Assembly: GCF_042242105.1 (NCBI RefSeq)
Contig: NC_092028.1
Coordinates: 11,021,338-11,085,337 of the forward strand
From: Pempheris klunzingeri
Lineage: Eukaryota; Chordata; Actinopteri; Acropomatiformes; Pempheridae
Length of the DNA: 64,000 nt
Reading direction: 5' to 3'
Of the stretch, positions 49,971 to 62,500 are shown in pieces; position 1 is the stretch's first letter; each line of letters opens with the position of its first letter. Under the pieces are notes generated by a model. It did not search any database and was not told where the DNA came from. It saw only the letters and a list, made by a program, of their open reading frames with translations. Both the position numbers and the translations under genes were made by a program.

Positions 49971-50010
<40 letters not shown>
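49971..50010. repeat. (CA)20 microsatellite
   Basis: Perfect CA run of 40 bp. Confidence 0.97.
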
Positions 50011-50011
<1 letters not shown>

Positions 50012-50299
50012 GAAAACCCTTGGGCTCAAGTCTGATGTGTGTACAATGCAATACATGCAAACATCCACTGGCCCTGCCCTAAAATGAACACTTCTCACAT
50101 CGATGGAAACATTGTACTTAGTGAAGCAGATCAGGCAGGAGGCGGCCCTGTGGTCCAACCTTTGATTCAACACAAATGAGAACAGTTTTCTAAGCATTTT
50201 ACATTAAGGATCTATTTAGGCAGAATGCCACAGTTCTGAGGACACAGCAGGACGACACTGTGCAGCAGATAATGCTGTAATGCTTGACAAACACCATTC

Positions 50300-50654
50300 C
50301 ATTGTTTATACCGCTTATCCTTAAGGGCAGCGGGGGTGCTGGAGGCAATCACAGCTGACATTGGGCGAGGAGCGGGGTACTCCCTGGACTGCATAGAGAC
50401 AGACAACCATTCATACTCATACTCACAACTATGGGCAATTTAGAGTCACAAATTAATCTAACCTGCATGACTGTGGGAGGAAGCCAGAGCACCGGGAGAG
50501 AACCCACGCAAGTATGGGGGGGGGGGGGGGACATGCAAACTCCACACAGAAAGGTTCACGACTCAAACCGCAACTCTGCCAGCCAGTGGATTAAAACCTG
50601 GAACCTTCTTGCTGTGAGGCAACAGTGCTAACCACCACACCACCATGCTGCCCG
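50300..50654. mobile_element. Widespread teleost interspersed repeat (~350 bp)
   Basis: Contains taccgcttatcctt, tattgggcgagg-like text, gggcaatttagagtcac, ctgtgggaggaagccagagc, gagagaacccacgca, acatgcaaactccacacaga, aaccttcttgctgtgaggc and ends ccaccatgctgcccg. I recognise this as one of the commonest repeats in percomorph genomes; its class (non-LTR retroposon end or SINE-like) I cannot state firmly. A G13 run interrupts it near 50517-50530. Confidence 0.7.
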
Positions 50655-51150
50655 TTGCTTGACAAACACTTCTGGGGTTTGAAGCTTCTCTCTCCTCACC
50701 TTTACTCCTCGTCAAGACAAGTGTAAGCTGGAATATTGACTAACATCACTGTGGATGGGGCACGTTAAAATATACCATCAATGAAAACAAACATGAGGAA
50801 TGAAGCTTTTACAAGTTTTATAACAATTTAGGTTATAGAGGGTCACAGTTTTCATATCTAATCAAGTTGTGCCAGTGGCACATATACACACACACATGTA
50901 TGCCACCAGCCTCTGTCAACTACTGAAGAAACTCTATAATGTCAATGAAGAGGCAAGGGTACAAAGAAAGTGAAGATGTGATGAAACCGTGGGTGAGGAA
51001 TGTTTCAGTGTTGTTGCGTCAGTTGCAGAATGCTGTGTTGTGACTGCACGAAGAAACTGCACAGTTTGCTGACACCGCGCAGCTCACTGCCTTTGATCAC
51101 TTGTGGAAGTTTTGATTGATCACAGCAGCTGGGAATATTTCCACATACAG

Positions 51151-51178
<28 letters not shown>
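51151..51178. repeat. (TA)14 microsatellite
   Basis: Perfect TA run in the TEF distal intron, 15 bp left of a TGACGTCA octamer (51193-51200). Confidence 0.96.
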
Positions 51179-51186
<8 letters not shown>

Positions 51187-51679
51187 TACACATGACGTCA
51201 ATACACCACCGTGATCACTTTTACTACATTAATCAGTGTGATGAGGGAGAGACCAGACTGCATTTAATCCCACAGTAATGAGTGTTGTGACATCAGGATT
51301 TAAGTTGTCTGCTAGTTCTAATAACTTGATACAAGTGGTGACAAAGTGCTGGGATCTTTTACTTAAAAATCTACACAAAATAGGGTCAAAAGTAAAAGTA
51401 CTCATTAGGCGGCACAGTGTCCACTATCAGAGGACTATATGATAAAATGAGACTATTACTGGTGATGTTGTAGCTGGTCAAATTGAAGCTTTAGCTACTT
51501 CACATACTGTTAAATCTATGAAATGCATGCTATGCGGATCATATGTTCAGTTATGTAGTGGAGTAGCTGTAAAGCATGACTCAGTAATACTAGAAGTACA
51601 GTAGATGTACATGAAGTTACTTCAGTGAGTTAATACATTTTGTTCTTCTGCTTTAATAAACACAATGAAATGTTCTTAC

Positions 51680-51785
51680 CGGTGTCATCAAAGGCCGGGA
51701 AGGAGAAGGGAAAGTCAGCCAGGGACCTGAGCAGATCAGGAACGTCGCTCCTGTCTTCAAACAAGATCTGGTTAACTTTGGACAT
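51680..51785 (-). CDS. TEF: Alternative distal first coding exon of TEF
   Basis: The minus-strand frame begins ATG at 51785 (MSKVNQILFEDRSD) and ends ...AFDDT plus one base at a GTAAGA donor. It leaves the same phase (1) as the proximal exon 1, so it can splice to TEF exon 2 at 46867. Its core DVPDLLRSLADFPFSFP aligns with the short alternative TEF N-terminus of mammals (DMPEVLKSLLEHSLPWP). This form would have 375 residues. Upstream (51860-52140) the sequence is GC-rich with cacgcccccc and a CACGTG at 52129-52134, consistent with a separate promoter. Confidence 0.82.
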
Positions 51786-52984
51786 GATGAACAACCTCTG
51801 AAACTACCTGCTGGTGTCTGAGAGATGAGTCTGAGTGAGAAGCGCATAAACTGTGAGCAAGTGCCTGAGTGCGCTCAGCGGCTTCTTTTCGTCACTTTAA
51901 TTAACTTTACAGCAGGTCAGATCACGGGGACGCCTGCATGTGTCCTCACAGCTTGTATTATAATGAGCGGAGCGAGCCACGCCCCCCACGGCCTGTAAAT
52001 AAACGACAGTTCGGCGCGCTGCTGCCAATCACGCCGCAGAGCCTATGACGAGGCAGGGGGCGGGCTCTGAAGACTGATCACAACAACCAGCTCAGTCAGC
52101 GGGGCACATTTCTCCCCACGCACGGCAGCACGTGCAAGTCAGAGGCGGCTCTAGGCCAGGTCCACCCGCCATCTAGTGGCCTGTTGGAGTAGTGCACTAA
52201 AGGGTGATTGCAAAAAAGCAAAGTACAATGATTTTTTAATTTTTTTTTAAACTTACAGGGTGGCGCAGCAATAGCACACTGTAAAAATACTCACCCTGAA
52301 GTATCATTAGGAAAGTCTACATATATATCAATTGTACTTAATGTTGAATATTGTCCCCCGTGACTATATATTTTATTAGATTATTCATGTTTGAGTGTTG
52401 TAGTTGGTTGAAGTTGAGTTCATTTCTTCAATTCTAGTGTTGGGTAGTTTTACTTCCATAATAATGTATTATGAGCTCTTTCTATTTTTTATGTAATGTT
52501 TCCTGCTGAAGTGTAGTGGAGTATAAACTATCATGACATTGAAGTTCTCAAGCAAAGTACTTTAATGTTGTGTCTGAGAATTCAAGAGATCAAAAAGTAA
52601 AAAATAACTGCTGCTAAGGGCACATCTCATATGGACTTTAAATCCATATTCATACCTAGGCCCCCATATAACACACTTGCATACACAAACATAGAAACAT
52701 ATTCCTGTCATGAATATACACAGCAAGTAAATTACCTGATAAACTGTAATGAGTTTTAATTTTCCGATCCCTGATCCCTCTTGTCTTTCGTATATTCAAC
52801 TGTTGCAGGTCTAACTGGGGAAACAGTGCTTCTCTTAGAACAATGAACAAAACTAATAGTCTGATAGTAATCATTTGGCCAATATGGAAAAACCCTTTTG
52901 TACAGAAGGAGACACAGATGAAGCCGAATCATAAAAGTAAAAACACACGTGCCTAAGTACAAATCACAAATGAACATCACAATT
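51786..52984. other. TEF distal promoter region and spacer to ZC3H7B 3' end
   Basis: 51860-52150 is GC-rich promoter-like DNA with a CACGTG E-box at 52129-52134. A strong CTCF-type motif lies at 52166-52179 on the minus strand. The remainder to 52984 is AT-rich with no gene seen. Confidence 0.5.
52166..52179 (-). promoter_or_regulatory. CTCF-like motif
   Basis: Minus-strand CCACTAGATGGCGG fits the vertebrate CTCF core pattern CCASYAGRKGGCRS at every position. It sits between the TEF distal promoter and the ZC3H7B 3' end. Confidence 0.5.
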
Positions 52985-53272
52985 TTTATTTATGCGAGAT
53001 AAATTTTCAAAATTGTGTGTGGGGAGTACTTAAATGCACAGTTAAGGCTTTGAACATCCTCTCCCTTAGTAATCTGTGGATTGAAAGCGCTCTCAATAAT
53101 ACTCCCTGCTCAAACAGGACAAAAAACAGGGGTCAAAAGAATATCATTCTGTATTCCACGGGTCCGAGCACACAAAAGTAACAGGTTAAATCTGAACCCT
53201 TTATGGACATTCTGTGATGAACGTGCTTTTCCACAGTGGCACCAACGTTATCCTTAACTTTACAGCACTGAG

Positions 53273-53303
<31 letters not shown>

Positions 53304-53532
53304 CTGAACAGACATGAGCAGCACAAGCAGCACTTGGGACACAGTATATGGGAATGCAAATACATCTGCTATATATTTAAAGTGATGTATTGGGAAATTG
53401 TACACACTAGTTTGATCACATCTAACACAGCTGATTTTGATTTTGGTTTGAAAAACTATTACTCTACTGAAATGCTATTTTGGCAGTTACAAAGATGGCT
53501 CACAAAGTAAAAAAAAAAAAAAAAAAATCTTC
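52985..53532 (-). other. ZC3H7B 3'UTR with candidate poly(A) signal 52990-52985
   Basis: Noncoding sequence from the stop codon to AATAAA on the minus strand. It contains a T25 tract (53277-53301) and an A19 tract (53509-53527) close to the stop. Confidence 0.5.
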
Positions 53533-56500
53533 TCAGTCCTGAAGAAGATAGTTGTACTTCCCAAAGTCACACTCGTCAGGCATGATGAGCATGTCTTTCT
53601 TAGCTTTGGCTAGCTTCCGGCGCAGGAAATCCCGTCTCTCTGTCCACTCCTTCAGCTCCTCCAGGCTGTGGGCGTAGTCGCAGCTCACACCGTCAGGACA
53701 GCCACTGTCCAACCTGTGGCACATTAACATAATCAGTTTTAACATGCAATCTTATCGGAGTGTTTCCACGACAAATGGCTGCTTCTGTCTAGACACTGAT
53801 GAGAGTGAACCGAAATAGTGAAATTTTGCAGGCTGTAAAACCAAAACAATGACCTGAAAGATGCTAATATGTTTTGTGGAACATTGTACAGAAGTTATCT
53901 GACCCATTGTTAATATAACAATGTTAAAATATTGGCAACCACGGGAGGTCAGCAAAAAACAGATGTTCAGAGGGTGTAAAGGTGTTAAGGTACACTTAAA
54001 GTTACATGGGCAGTTCCTGGGATTCAGACTCATTCAAAACTCCAGTCCACAACCAGCTGAATTTAGCAGTTCATTATTTTTCAGACTAACTGAATCCAAA
54101 AACTGATCCAGAAAAAAAAACTTACTTGCGGCAGAGTTCGAAGCACGTGCCAGGGAAACGGTAGCTCCATGTCAGAGCTTCGTCTTCTCTCTCGCAGCCA
54201 AACACTCGGTCCTTGTGCGTCTCGGTGGAGATGTGCTGCTGCCACTGCCGCTCACTGTTGCTGTGTCTATCACACAGTTGGCAGTGGAAGAAACTCTGAA
54301 AATACAAAGCGTCATCATGTTGTTCTTACAGATGTATAGTCAGACATGTGTACTTTTCTGGTCTGTGAGCAAAAAACAAATGTGTCCTCACCGTTGGTTC
54401 TGCATTGTCAGTTGGCATGACGGGCTGAGTGGGCATGGCTCTTTCTGCTTGGCGGTTGTGGGCGGTTCGTGTCAGCCACAAGTCGTATATCTGCTGCATA
54501 TCCCTCACTGCAGCCACAAATACAATTCTGTTATCACTTTGAAGTCAGACAACAAATCAAGGCCCAATGATTCAGCATTTTGATCATGCATTTATAGACT
54601 TCCACCTAGATTTCTGTTCATTTTAGCAACATTTTGAAGCCATATGTGACTTGGGCTGGGCTGTGACTTGAACTGATATCTCTGCTTCTGCTGCGTCAAT
54701 CAAGAACACAGCCGCACATTGAGAGTACAAAAGCATATGATCTTAACGGCCCATTGTGACTCCAAAAATGTGGTGAGAGTGCGATGCTAAATCAGCAAAG
54801 CACTGTTTGAAAAGCGAAACTTGAATAACTCACTATCATTATTCTTCATATACATCCACATCTCCTTCTCTTCTTGGCTGTGCGCGAAGGAGCATTGCCC
54901 ACCATAGTTACATTTCCCTTTCTCCAAAAGGGCACATATCTGTCAGGAAAAAACTTCATGCTGTTAAACACAGTTCACAATGTACAGTACGAACTTTCAT
55001 AATCAGCACCAACAGGCAACCTTACAAATTTCATATTTAAAGCACCTGATATACAAAACAAGGTGATCAGTGTAGCGTATCGTTGAACCATTCAACATCT
55101 TTCACAGAGAACTGAATGATAAAGTCTCTTAAAACTCATGTTCACATGACCTCTGGGCCATGGATCAAGCCCTGCCAGGAATCAGGGGTGACATTAATGG
55201 GAAGTTAAGTGACAATTCCCCAATTTACATCAAGCTTTGAGTCAAACTGCTCCTAATAATAGGACGTGGGCTGACAGCACTCAAGGGGACTGGCTTTTTT
55301 GGTACAGAATTGAACATATATTAATTGATAGAGCCGAAAGAGTTAATGTAACAGTGAATTAATGATAGATAATGACTGAGACAATGACTGATAATAGCGC
55401 AGGGTGGGGGCCCAGACCGTGTCGCTCGGAGGGAAGTGATTGCCCCTGAAAACTAACAGTGGCTGACACGAGACAGAGTATATCCTCCACTCCGAGGGCC
55501 TCAAATATCAGATCGCTTGGTTGGAACTACTTGTTGTATTTAAGTGCACAAGAGCAGATGAATCACACTCACATAATATTGCATAGGGACGTTCTTGCCC
55601 TGTGGCAACGGTCGGACCGGAACCCATTTACTGCTCTCCACAAACTTGACTAGCAGTAACCAGCTCTCTTTAGTCCACCTGCAAATGACGACACAAAAAG
55701 AAGAGAACAGGGACGGAAAATGAGACCAATGTCGCCAAGTTTCGCTCACTGTGATATATTAGTTGCATATCTGAACAACATTTAACCTTTAACCTTTTAA
55801 ACCATGGTGAAATTTTAATAGGATCTCTGATAATATGTTTGTAGATGACTTCTATAATGTTTTGCTCACTTGTGCCTGGCTTTGTCAGTGCAGTACTTGA
55901 GGGCTTTGTCTGGTTCACTGATCCGGCCGTCCCGCCTGCACTGAGCACAGTTAAACTTCATATCCATGTTTAGACTCTTCCCAACTCCTCTTGGTTTGCT
56001 CCCACCACCTCCAGAAGACAACTGTTTAAAATCAAACAACAGCAAACAAAAGAGTGATCAAGTCATATAACAACATTCCTTCTTCATCGTTCACTTATCA
56101 TCTGCCAAAATCAACAATAAAATTATCTCAAAGATTGGAATATATCCAACAATATATGCTGGAGAAATAGTGCACAATATTGTTTCTTACTCTATTTCCT
56201 TTCCTTGAATTTTGCTCCTGCTCGTCATTATACTTTGTGGATATTTTCACAATCTCATCAGGGCTGATACCTGTAAATAAGCACACACACAGATAAGAGA
56301 TAAAGTCGCCACTCATTTTAAGAGAAGCTGCTGCCTTCTTCAGGTTTCTGGTAATCCTACACTGTCCGTTACAAATATAATTTTTACAACATCATTTTGG
56401 ATTTAATGACTAAACAACAGCAAAATACCTTAAAGCAGTATTCATCCATTCATTTGGAGTCATGTTTCTGTCCACCTGATGAATGTAAGTCTAATAGTCA

Positions 56501-59500
56501 CTCTCCTTTCAGCTCAGTTTTGGTCCCCACCAACTCCTGAGGAAAATATCTGGCTCTTTAGTTGTTAAATGCTCCACATCTCACCAGCTAGTGGCTAACT
56601 TCGTTGGTCTGCTGTTACTGAGCAGGTAGTGTAGAGTCTGTTTAGCAGATCTGAAAAAAAACTGCCTGCTACTGCTAGAAATGACACAGAGAGCGGTGAG
56701 GCTGAACCAAAACAGTAAAGATGTAAAAGCGACCCTTTTTCTCATTACACAGTCAGTCATTTGACCTTTTAATACAAAAATATTGACTAGTGCAGTTTTA
56801 AAATTAATCAAATGTGTTAAGCCTGTTTTAAAAAGCAGTCAGGTCTGATGACTGCACCTGTGTCTCGCTGCACCCTCCAGGTTGTGAGCTCTATGAAGGA
56901 GTGGGCATAATAGCAGCTGTCCTCTCTATGGCAGCTGTACCGGATGGCTTGGCGGCACAAATCCAAGTGGCACAGGACGCTGAGCGGACGGACCTTACTG
57001 TAGTTTACACTGTCGGTCCTCACCACAAATGCAAAGCACCTGAAATGCACAGAGGCAGAAATCCGCGTGTTTAAGAGAGAGAGAGTTTAAGAGTTAGTAT
57101 GTTAGTGAAGTGAGCGAGGGCGAGAGGATGGGTGGAACACATGTTGTAAACACGCTCACTTATTGGCATCAAAGGTGTGGCGAGCGTCCAAGTTGGAGCA
57201 GATAGTGTGGTTGTCTTTGTAGCGCTGACTGATGATCCTTGGTTTACTATCATAGCATTCCTAGAAAGACAGAAATTACATTTTTAAAAGACAAAAACAC
57301 ATATGAAGATTAAAAACATATGTAGTAGTGTGCAGTGTAACATGCATGCTTCAAGGAGCAAACAAACACAGGCGTTAGTGCTCAGTTAACAGTTAAATAC
57401 AGAATAAATGTAATTAGTATTTCAATAAATAAAATACATACAGAAAAGAGCACATACAAAAATACTGATAATGCTATCTCTGCATTTCTGTGCATCCAAG
57501 TATACTTTTCTGTATTTATACTTGTTTTTTTAAAAATCTATTCACAGATTTTTGTGTCTGTATGTTAAAGAGGGTGGAGGTCCTAACCTAACCACCATAA
57601 AACAATTGTTTCTGCCTTATAGGGACATTTGCAAAGCCTATGCACCTCATTTTCAGATAAGAAACCAAAAAAAGACGTAAATACAGAAATGTAGATACAC
57701 AGAAATAAATAAATGTACATATGTAGAAATTTATAAATACTTTTCTCTACTTATTCATTCATTCATTCATTCAGCATTAAATTATCCATGTATTCTTTGT
57801 AGAATCTGTATTTTATCTCAATGATTTAAAGGAGAACTGAGTGCATACAAAAAATTTATTAAAAAAATAAATAACAGTATACAAAAGAATATAAATATAA
57901 TCCCCAGGGGGAAATTGCTTTTTGTTACACACAGCTCCAAAAGAATAAGAATAAACTTCAAACACAAAAGTAATAATAATGATAATAATAATAATAATGA
58001 TACAAATAATACCATATAACATAAATAACAGGACATTTACCATTACATACGTTTAGTTATCTTATTAAAACAAACGCAACTTGAAAACAGATTTGAAATC
58101 ATCTTTGTATGATAATATCAAAATAAACTGAATAAGTGCACTAACCTGACAGAGGAAAATGAATAAGCCCCTGTTTTCCTGTAGAATGCGTATGATTCTG
58201 TTTACAGGGTCCAGTTTGACAGTTGTAGTTTTAAACAGCAAGTTTCTGTCCAGCCTCCCCTTCCTCTCTGCTGTCCAAACGTCGATCTCCAGCTGGTTGT
58301 AGGCAAACGTGCATTTCTCTCTGTACTTACACTCGCCAGTGTCCAGAATCTCTGAACATGTAAGAACAAAAGTCCCTCTTCACATGTTCATGGCATGACT
58401 GTTTTCCTGAATCCATTTATCATCAACAGTTCCTTCACATATAAATGTTTCTCTGCAAGTCATCATAGCAGCTTAACCTGGTAGCTTGTAATGTCACTGA
58501 TATCTGAGACCTAATAGACTCTGTCTTTAGTTGTAGAAAGTATAGTCATCACGTGAAATGTGTAGTGAAAGATTGGGCTGGGTGTGAAACCTCTATATTA
58601 TACTACATTATACTACAGTACAATAACAAGCAATGAACAATCAATACCAATAAAAAGTTCAGTAGAACAGACCACAATATCAATCATCTATTTGACATCC
58701 TTACCCCTGCAAAGTACAAACGGCCCATTAATGGAGGTCAAAACAGGACGTGGTCGCACTCTGGTCCACTCCGAAGGGTTATCTGCCTTTCGTCTGCATA
58801 ACAGAATGTCTCCCTTACAGCTGTGGACCAAGTCTGGCTTGTGAACAAACGAATTAATCCCTTGAGCTGGAAATGAAAAAAATGTAACAGATATTCAATG
58901 GGATGTTCAGTTTTTGAATGTGTACATTTGTCAAGATCAACAAAAGCATATTTGCACCTTTTAAGACATAGTTATCTCCATTGACATATTTTGATGAGGG
59001 CTTGGCATTTAAGCTTGGCTTTCTGCCCTTTCAGCAAAAAAAGAAAACCCCACAAGCTCCTTTTAAAATATGCTCAAAACAGGTAATATTAAAAGGGTAT
59101 TACCCTTCCTGGATAGTAACATCATCACCAGCAGCAGGTTTATCATGATTTCTTGCTACACCACAGTTAGTTTGAGACTGGACAGCTAGCGTACCTCTGC
59201 GAGGGAAACAGGCAGAGCAGGCCTGCAGGAACTCATGGGTGGAGGACAGGGGGTGAGACGCTGCAGCCACCGCTTGGTCATTCCTCTCCTTTGTTGCCAC
59301 GGTAAGAATAAGATTTCAGTTTATGTGATCAAAAAAGACACAAAAAAAAAATCAGAGCAGGTAACACTAGCCAGATTATCAGCCTTACTTTGTAGTTATT
59401 CTTTGGAGATTTTATTACTGAAGTAGCAGCGCTGTGAGGGCCTGTGATGTCTGAAAGAGGGAAAAAAAAAAAAAAAAAGACACATTATACATGCTTGAAA

Positions 59501-62500
59501 GTGATTATAAGTATACATTACTCGTGTAAAAAAGTGTAAAAAGGGCATGTCTTTCTTTTTGGCAGTAATATAATAAGTCACCAATGAATTATAATCACCA
59601 GTTGAGCTGAAATCGGAGAGAGAGTCCAGGCTTCTTCCACCAATGGAGACTGCTGGCAAAGCTGCCTGAACACCTTCCACTGTGGAAAATGAATCCAGGG
59701 CATCAAGAGAGTCAAGCTGGTCCACAGTTTTAACACCAACTTTAGGGACATCACCCTTCTGACCACCTGCATCAGGTACTGTCTCCAGGGGATGTAGTTC
59801 ATCTAGCAAATCATCAAGGGACTTCTCCCCTGCGCCAAGTTCTGTTTTGGACTTTTTCTCAGCTGCAGCACTTGGAGTCGTATCCGAGAGGTCATCCAGG
59901 GAATCAAGGCCATCCAGAGCATCCAGCGCCACAGAGGTCAATCCTAAGTTTTTAGCGCCTGCGCCACCTCCAGTTCCAGCGGTCGAGAGGTCATCTAGGG
60001 CGTCCAACTTCACAGCTGTGGAGCATCGCCCGCTACCTGAAAAGCGGTCCAGGGAGTTGAGCTGACTGACGGTTGAGCTGAAGAAGGCCGGCGGAAGCTG
60101 AGGTGTTGGTGCGGGCAGAACTGAAGGAGCGGTGTGTGTGCTTGTGGATGATCTGCTGGGGACAGAGAAGGCTTGTGGCCTCGGCGTGTGGGTCTGGAAA
60201 ACATAGAGACAGAAACTTGAGTGAAGGTGGATGGGAAAAAAGAAAAGAGACTAAGAAACTGTTAAATGTTACATCACACTGTGTTACCATCAGATTTTAA
60301 GGATTTGATGGATGGTGGAGAATATTGGACTAAATTCACCAAGTGGCCAGAAACCTGACTCCAGCTGAATGCCAATGTTGCTCTGTGTCTGCTGGATGTG
60401 TTAACAGGCAACTGTTTCCTAACACATTTGGGGATCAACTTTCTTAGGTACAAATGACAAGATCGTCAGGACAAGTTGTTCATGTTGAAGTTGTTCTTGT
60501 TGCCCTAAGTGCCCAAAAATAATCAATAAATACAGCTTTAAAGCAGCCATATCTACAAATATCACATTGTGGAGCTTTCCACTCAGAGAAAGTCCACATT
60601 TCAACTGCTTCACTGCGTAATAATGACTTAATTATAGAATGGATTAAGTGATGGATGAGATATCCAAAGCAAGATTCAGTTTTAACACGTTGTTTTTACT
60701 GCAATGAAATAAATGAAAAAGTAAAGTATATTTGTAGTAAATAAGCCAAAACATGAATCATACATTTCTTTGAAAAAAGACAATATTAGTGTATTATTAC
60801 ATGCTCGGGTGTGCTTTGATGTTGTGTAGTAGTCATTACAGTTTTGGGTAATCCACAAATTTAAGAAAAAGCATCATTTTCTGAAAGCCAAGAGTAACTC
60901 TTAACACATTGGTGTCTCAGAAAGTAGTCAAGGTCACCATGGCCTCAGGTTGAACTCTAGGGGGAGTTTCGTGTTTTACATTGGTGGTAGAAGATCTGTA
61001 GGAGTTGGCAAACCCCCAGAAGAACAGAGAGATATTGGTGGAAAATATCCAAATGTGCAAATGGAGGAGGAGATACTCAGAACCTCCCCAAGCCTGAGAA
61101 AAGATAAGGTTGGGTATATAGTGAGATGTTCTGTGGTGTGTTATTCAGTATGCATGTGTGCTTTCTCCACAGAATAAACCCTCAGTTTACTTTGCATTTG
61201 CACTCACACTGAGTAAATCTTTATGCGCGGAGCTCCTCGTGAATGAGCGTTTTATCGTAATTATAAAGTAAAGTGTTTTGAAAGACCTGAAGACATCTTG
61301 GCCCAGCTGAAGGTTTTCCCCACGATACTCGTTCAGCTTAGTAACCCTCCACATTCAAGGACATCTTCACTCCATTATCAGCGAGAAAAGTTAGTTTGTG
61401 TCTACAAGGATAGGCAGGCTTTACCTCAGTTGGCTCCTGCTCATTAGAGAAGCAGTCAAGCAGGCTGTCCAAATCATCTCCCATCAGCTCAGAGTCCTCC
61501 AAAGGGTCCATAATGTCAGGTACTGAGGAGGCAGCGCGTTGTTGGGAGCTGGGAGTTGTGGAGGGGAGGGAGGACTGGGGCATGCTGGGAAAGCGGACTG
61601 AAGAGGAGCAGGAGGGAATTTATTAAGATCTTGTAAATGACTGTAATCATAAAAACAGATGTGGAGACATACATGCTGCCTGTATTCTGATCGAAAAAGC
61701 CAAGAATTCACACCTGGTGCAAGGCTGTGCACAGGACTGATACCATTTCCTAAATGAGCACCAGACACCTGGGAGTGAGAAGGGGGAAAAGCATTTTTAT
61801 GTGTAACCCACCACACAGAAATCCCATTTTTTGAATGTGTTAAAGGTAATGTAGAACTTGCCTTGATGGCTTTAGCACTCATGTTTCCATTTGCGACACC
61901 TCTTGTGATAAGTGCGTCTTCCTGGGAAAGACAAGATAACAAACTGGATATGAGAGACAAAGCAAACTGAGGACCAAATAAGGACAAATCTGCACCATTT
62001 CTGCTGTAGAGTTTGAATCTTACTATCGCTAATAGATACATAGTTTTTAATTCCATACAATAAACATCAGCAGCTGTCAGATATATTTCTTTACCACATA
62101 TGCCAAGGTAACAATTTCTTGACATTGCTAAACGCTATAAGCCCATTGCATTGAATATTTACTTTACAGGACTTTAACATCAATGTGATAAAATAAGTTG
62201 ATTTTGAAGGTATTTGTTCACCGGATCAGCAAAATGTCCTCGGAGAGAAAAATCGAAATAATAATCATAGTATCATACCAACCTTTGTGCTGACATAGGG
62301 TTTTCGTTTTTTTAGTCCCAGATGGACGGCCAGCTCCTGTGCGAGCTCATTCACCTGTTTGTCCTGTCAAGAGTTTAAAAAAATATATATAAATGAAACC
62401 ACAAGCTCCAAGTCTGATATTCACAATGTGGTTTAAAATCAGAATTTAATAATCCCCAGGGGGACATTGCTTTTTGTTACACACAGCTCCAAAAGAATAA

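Noticed and set aside
61484-62125. 213-codon minus-strand frame across ZC3H7B introns
   Set aside because: It reads through two introns in a frame different from the spliced exons; splice sites and homology support the exon model instead.
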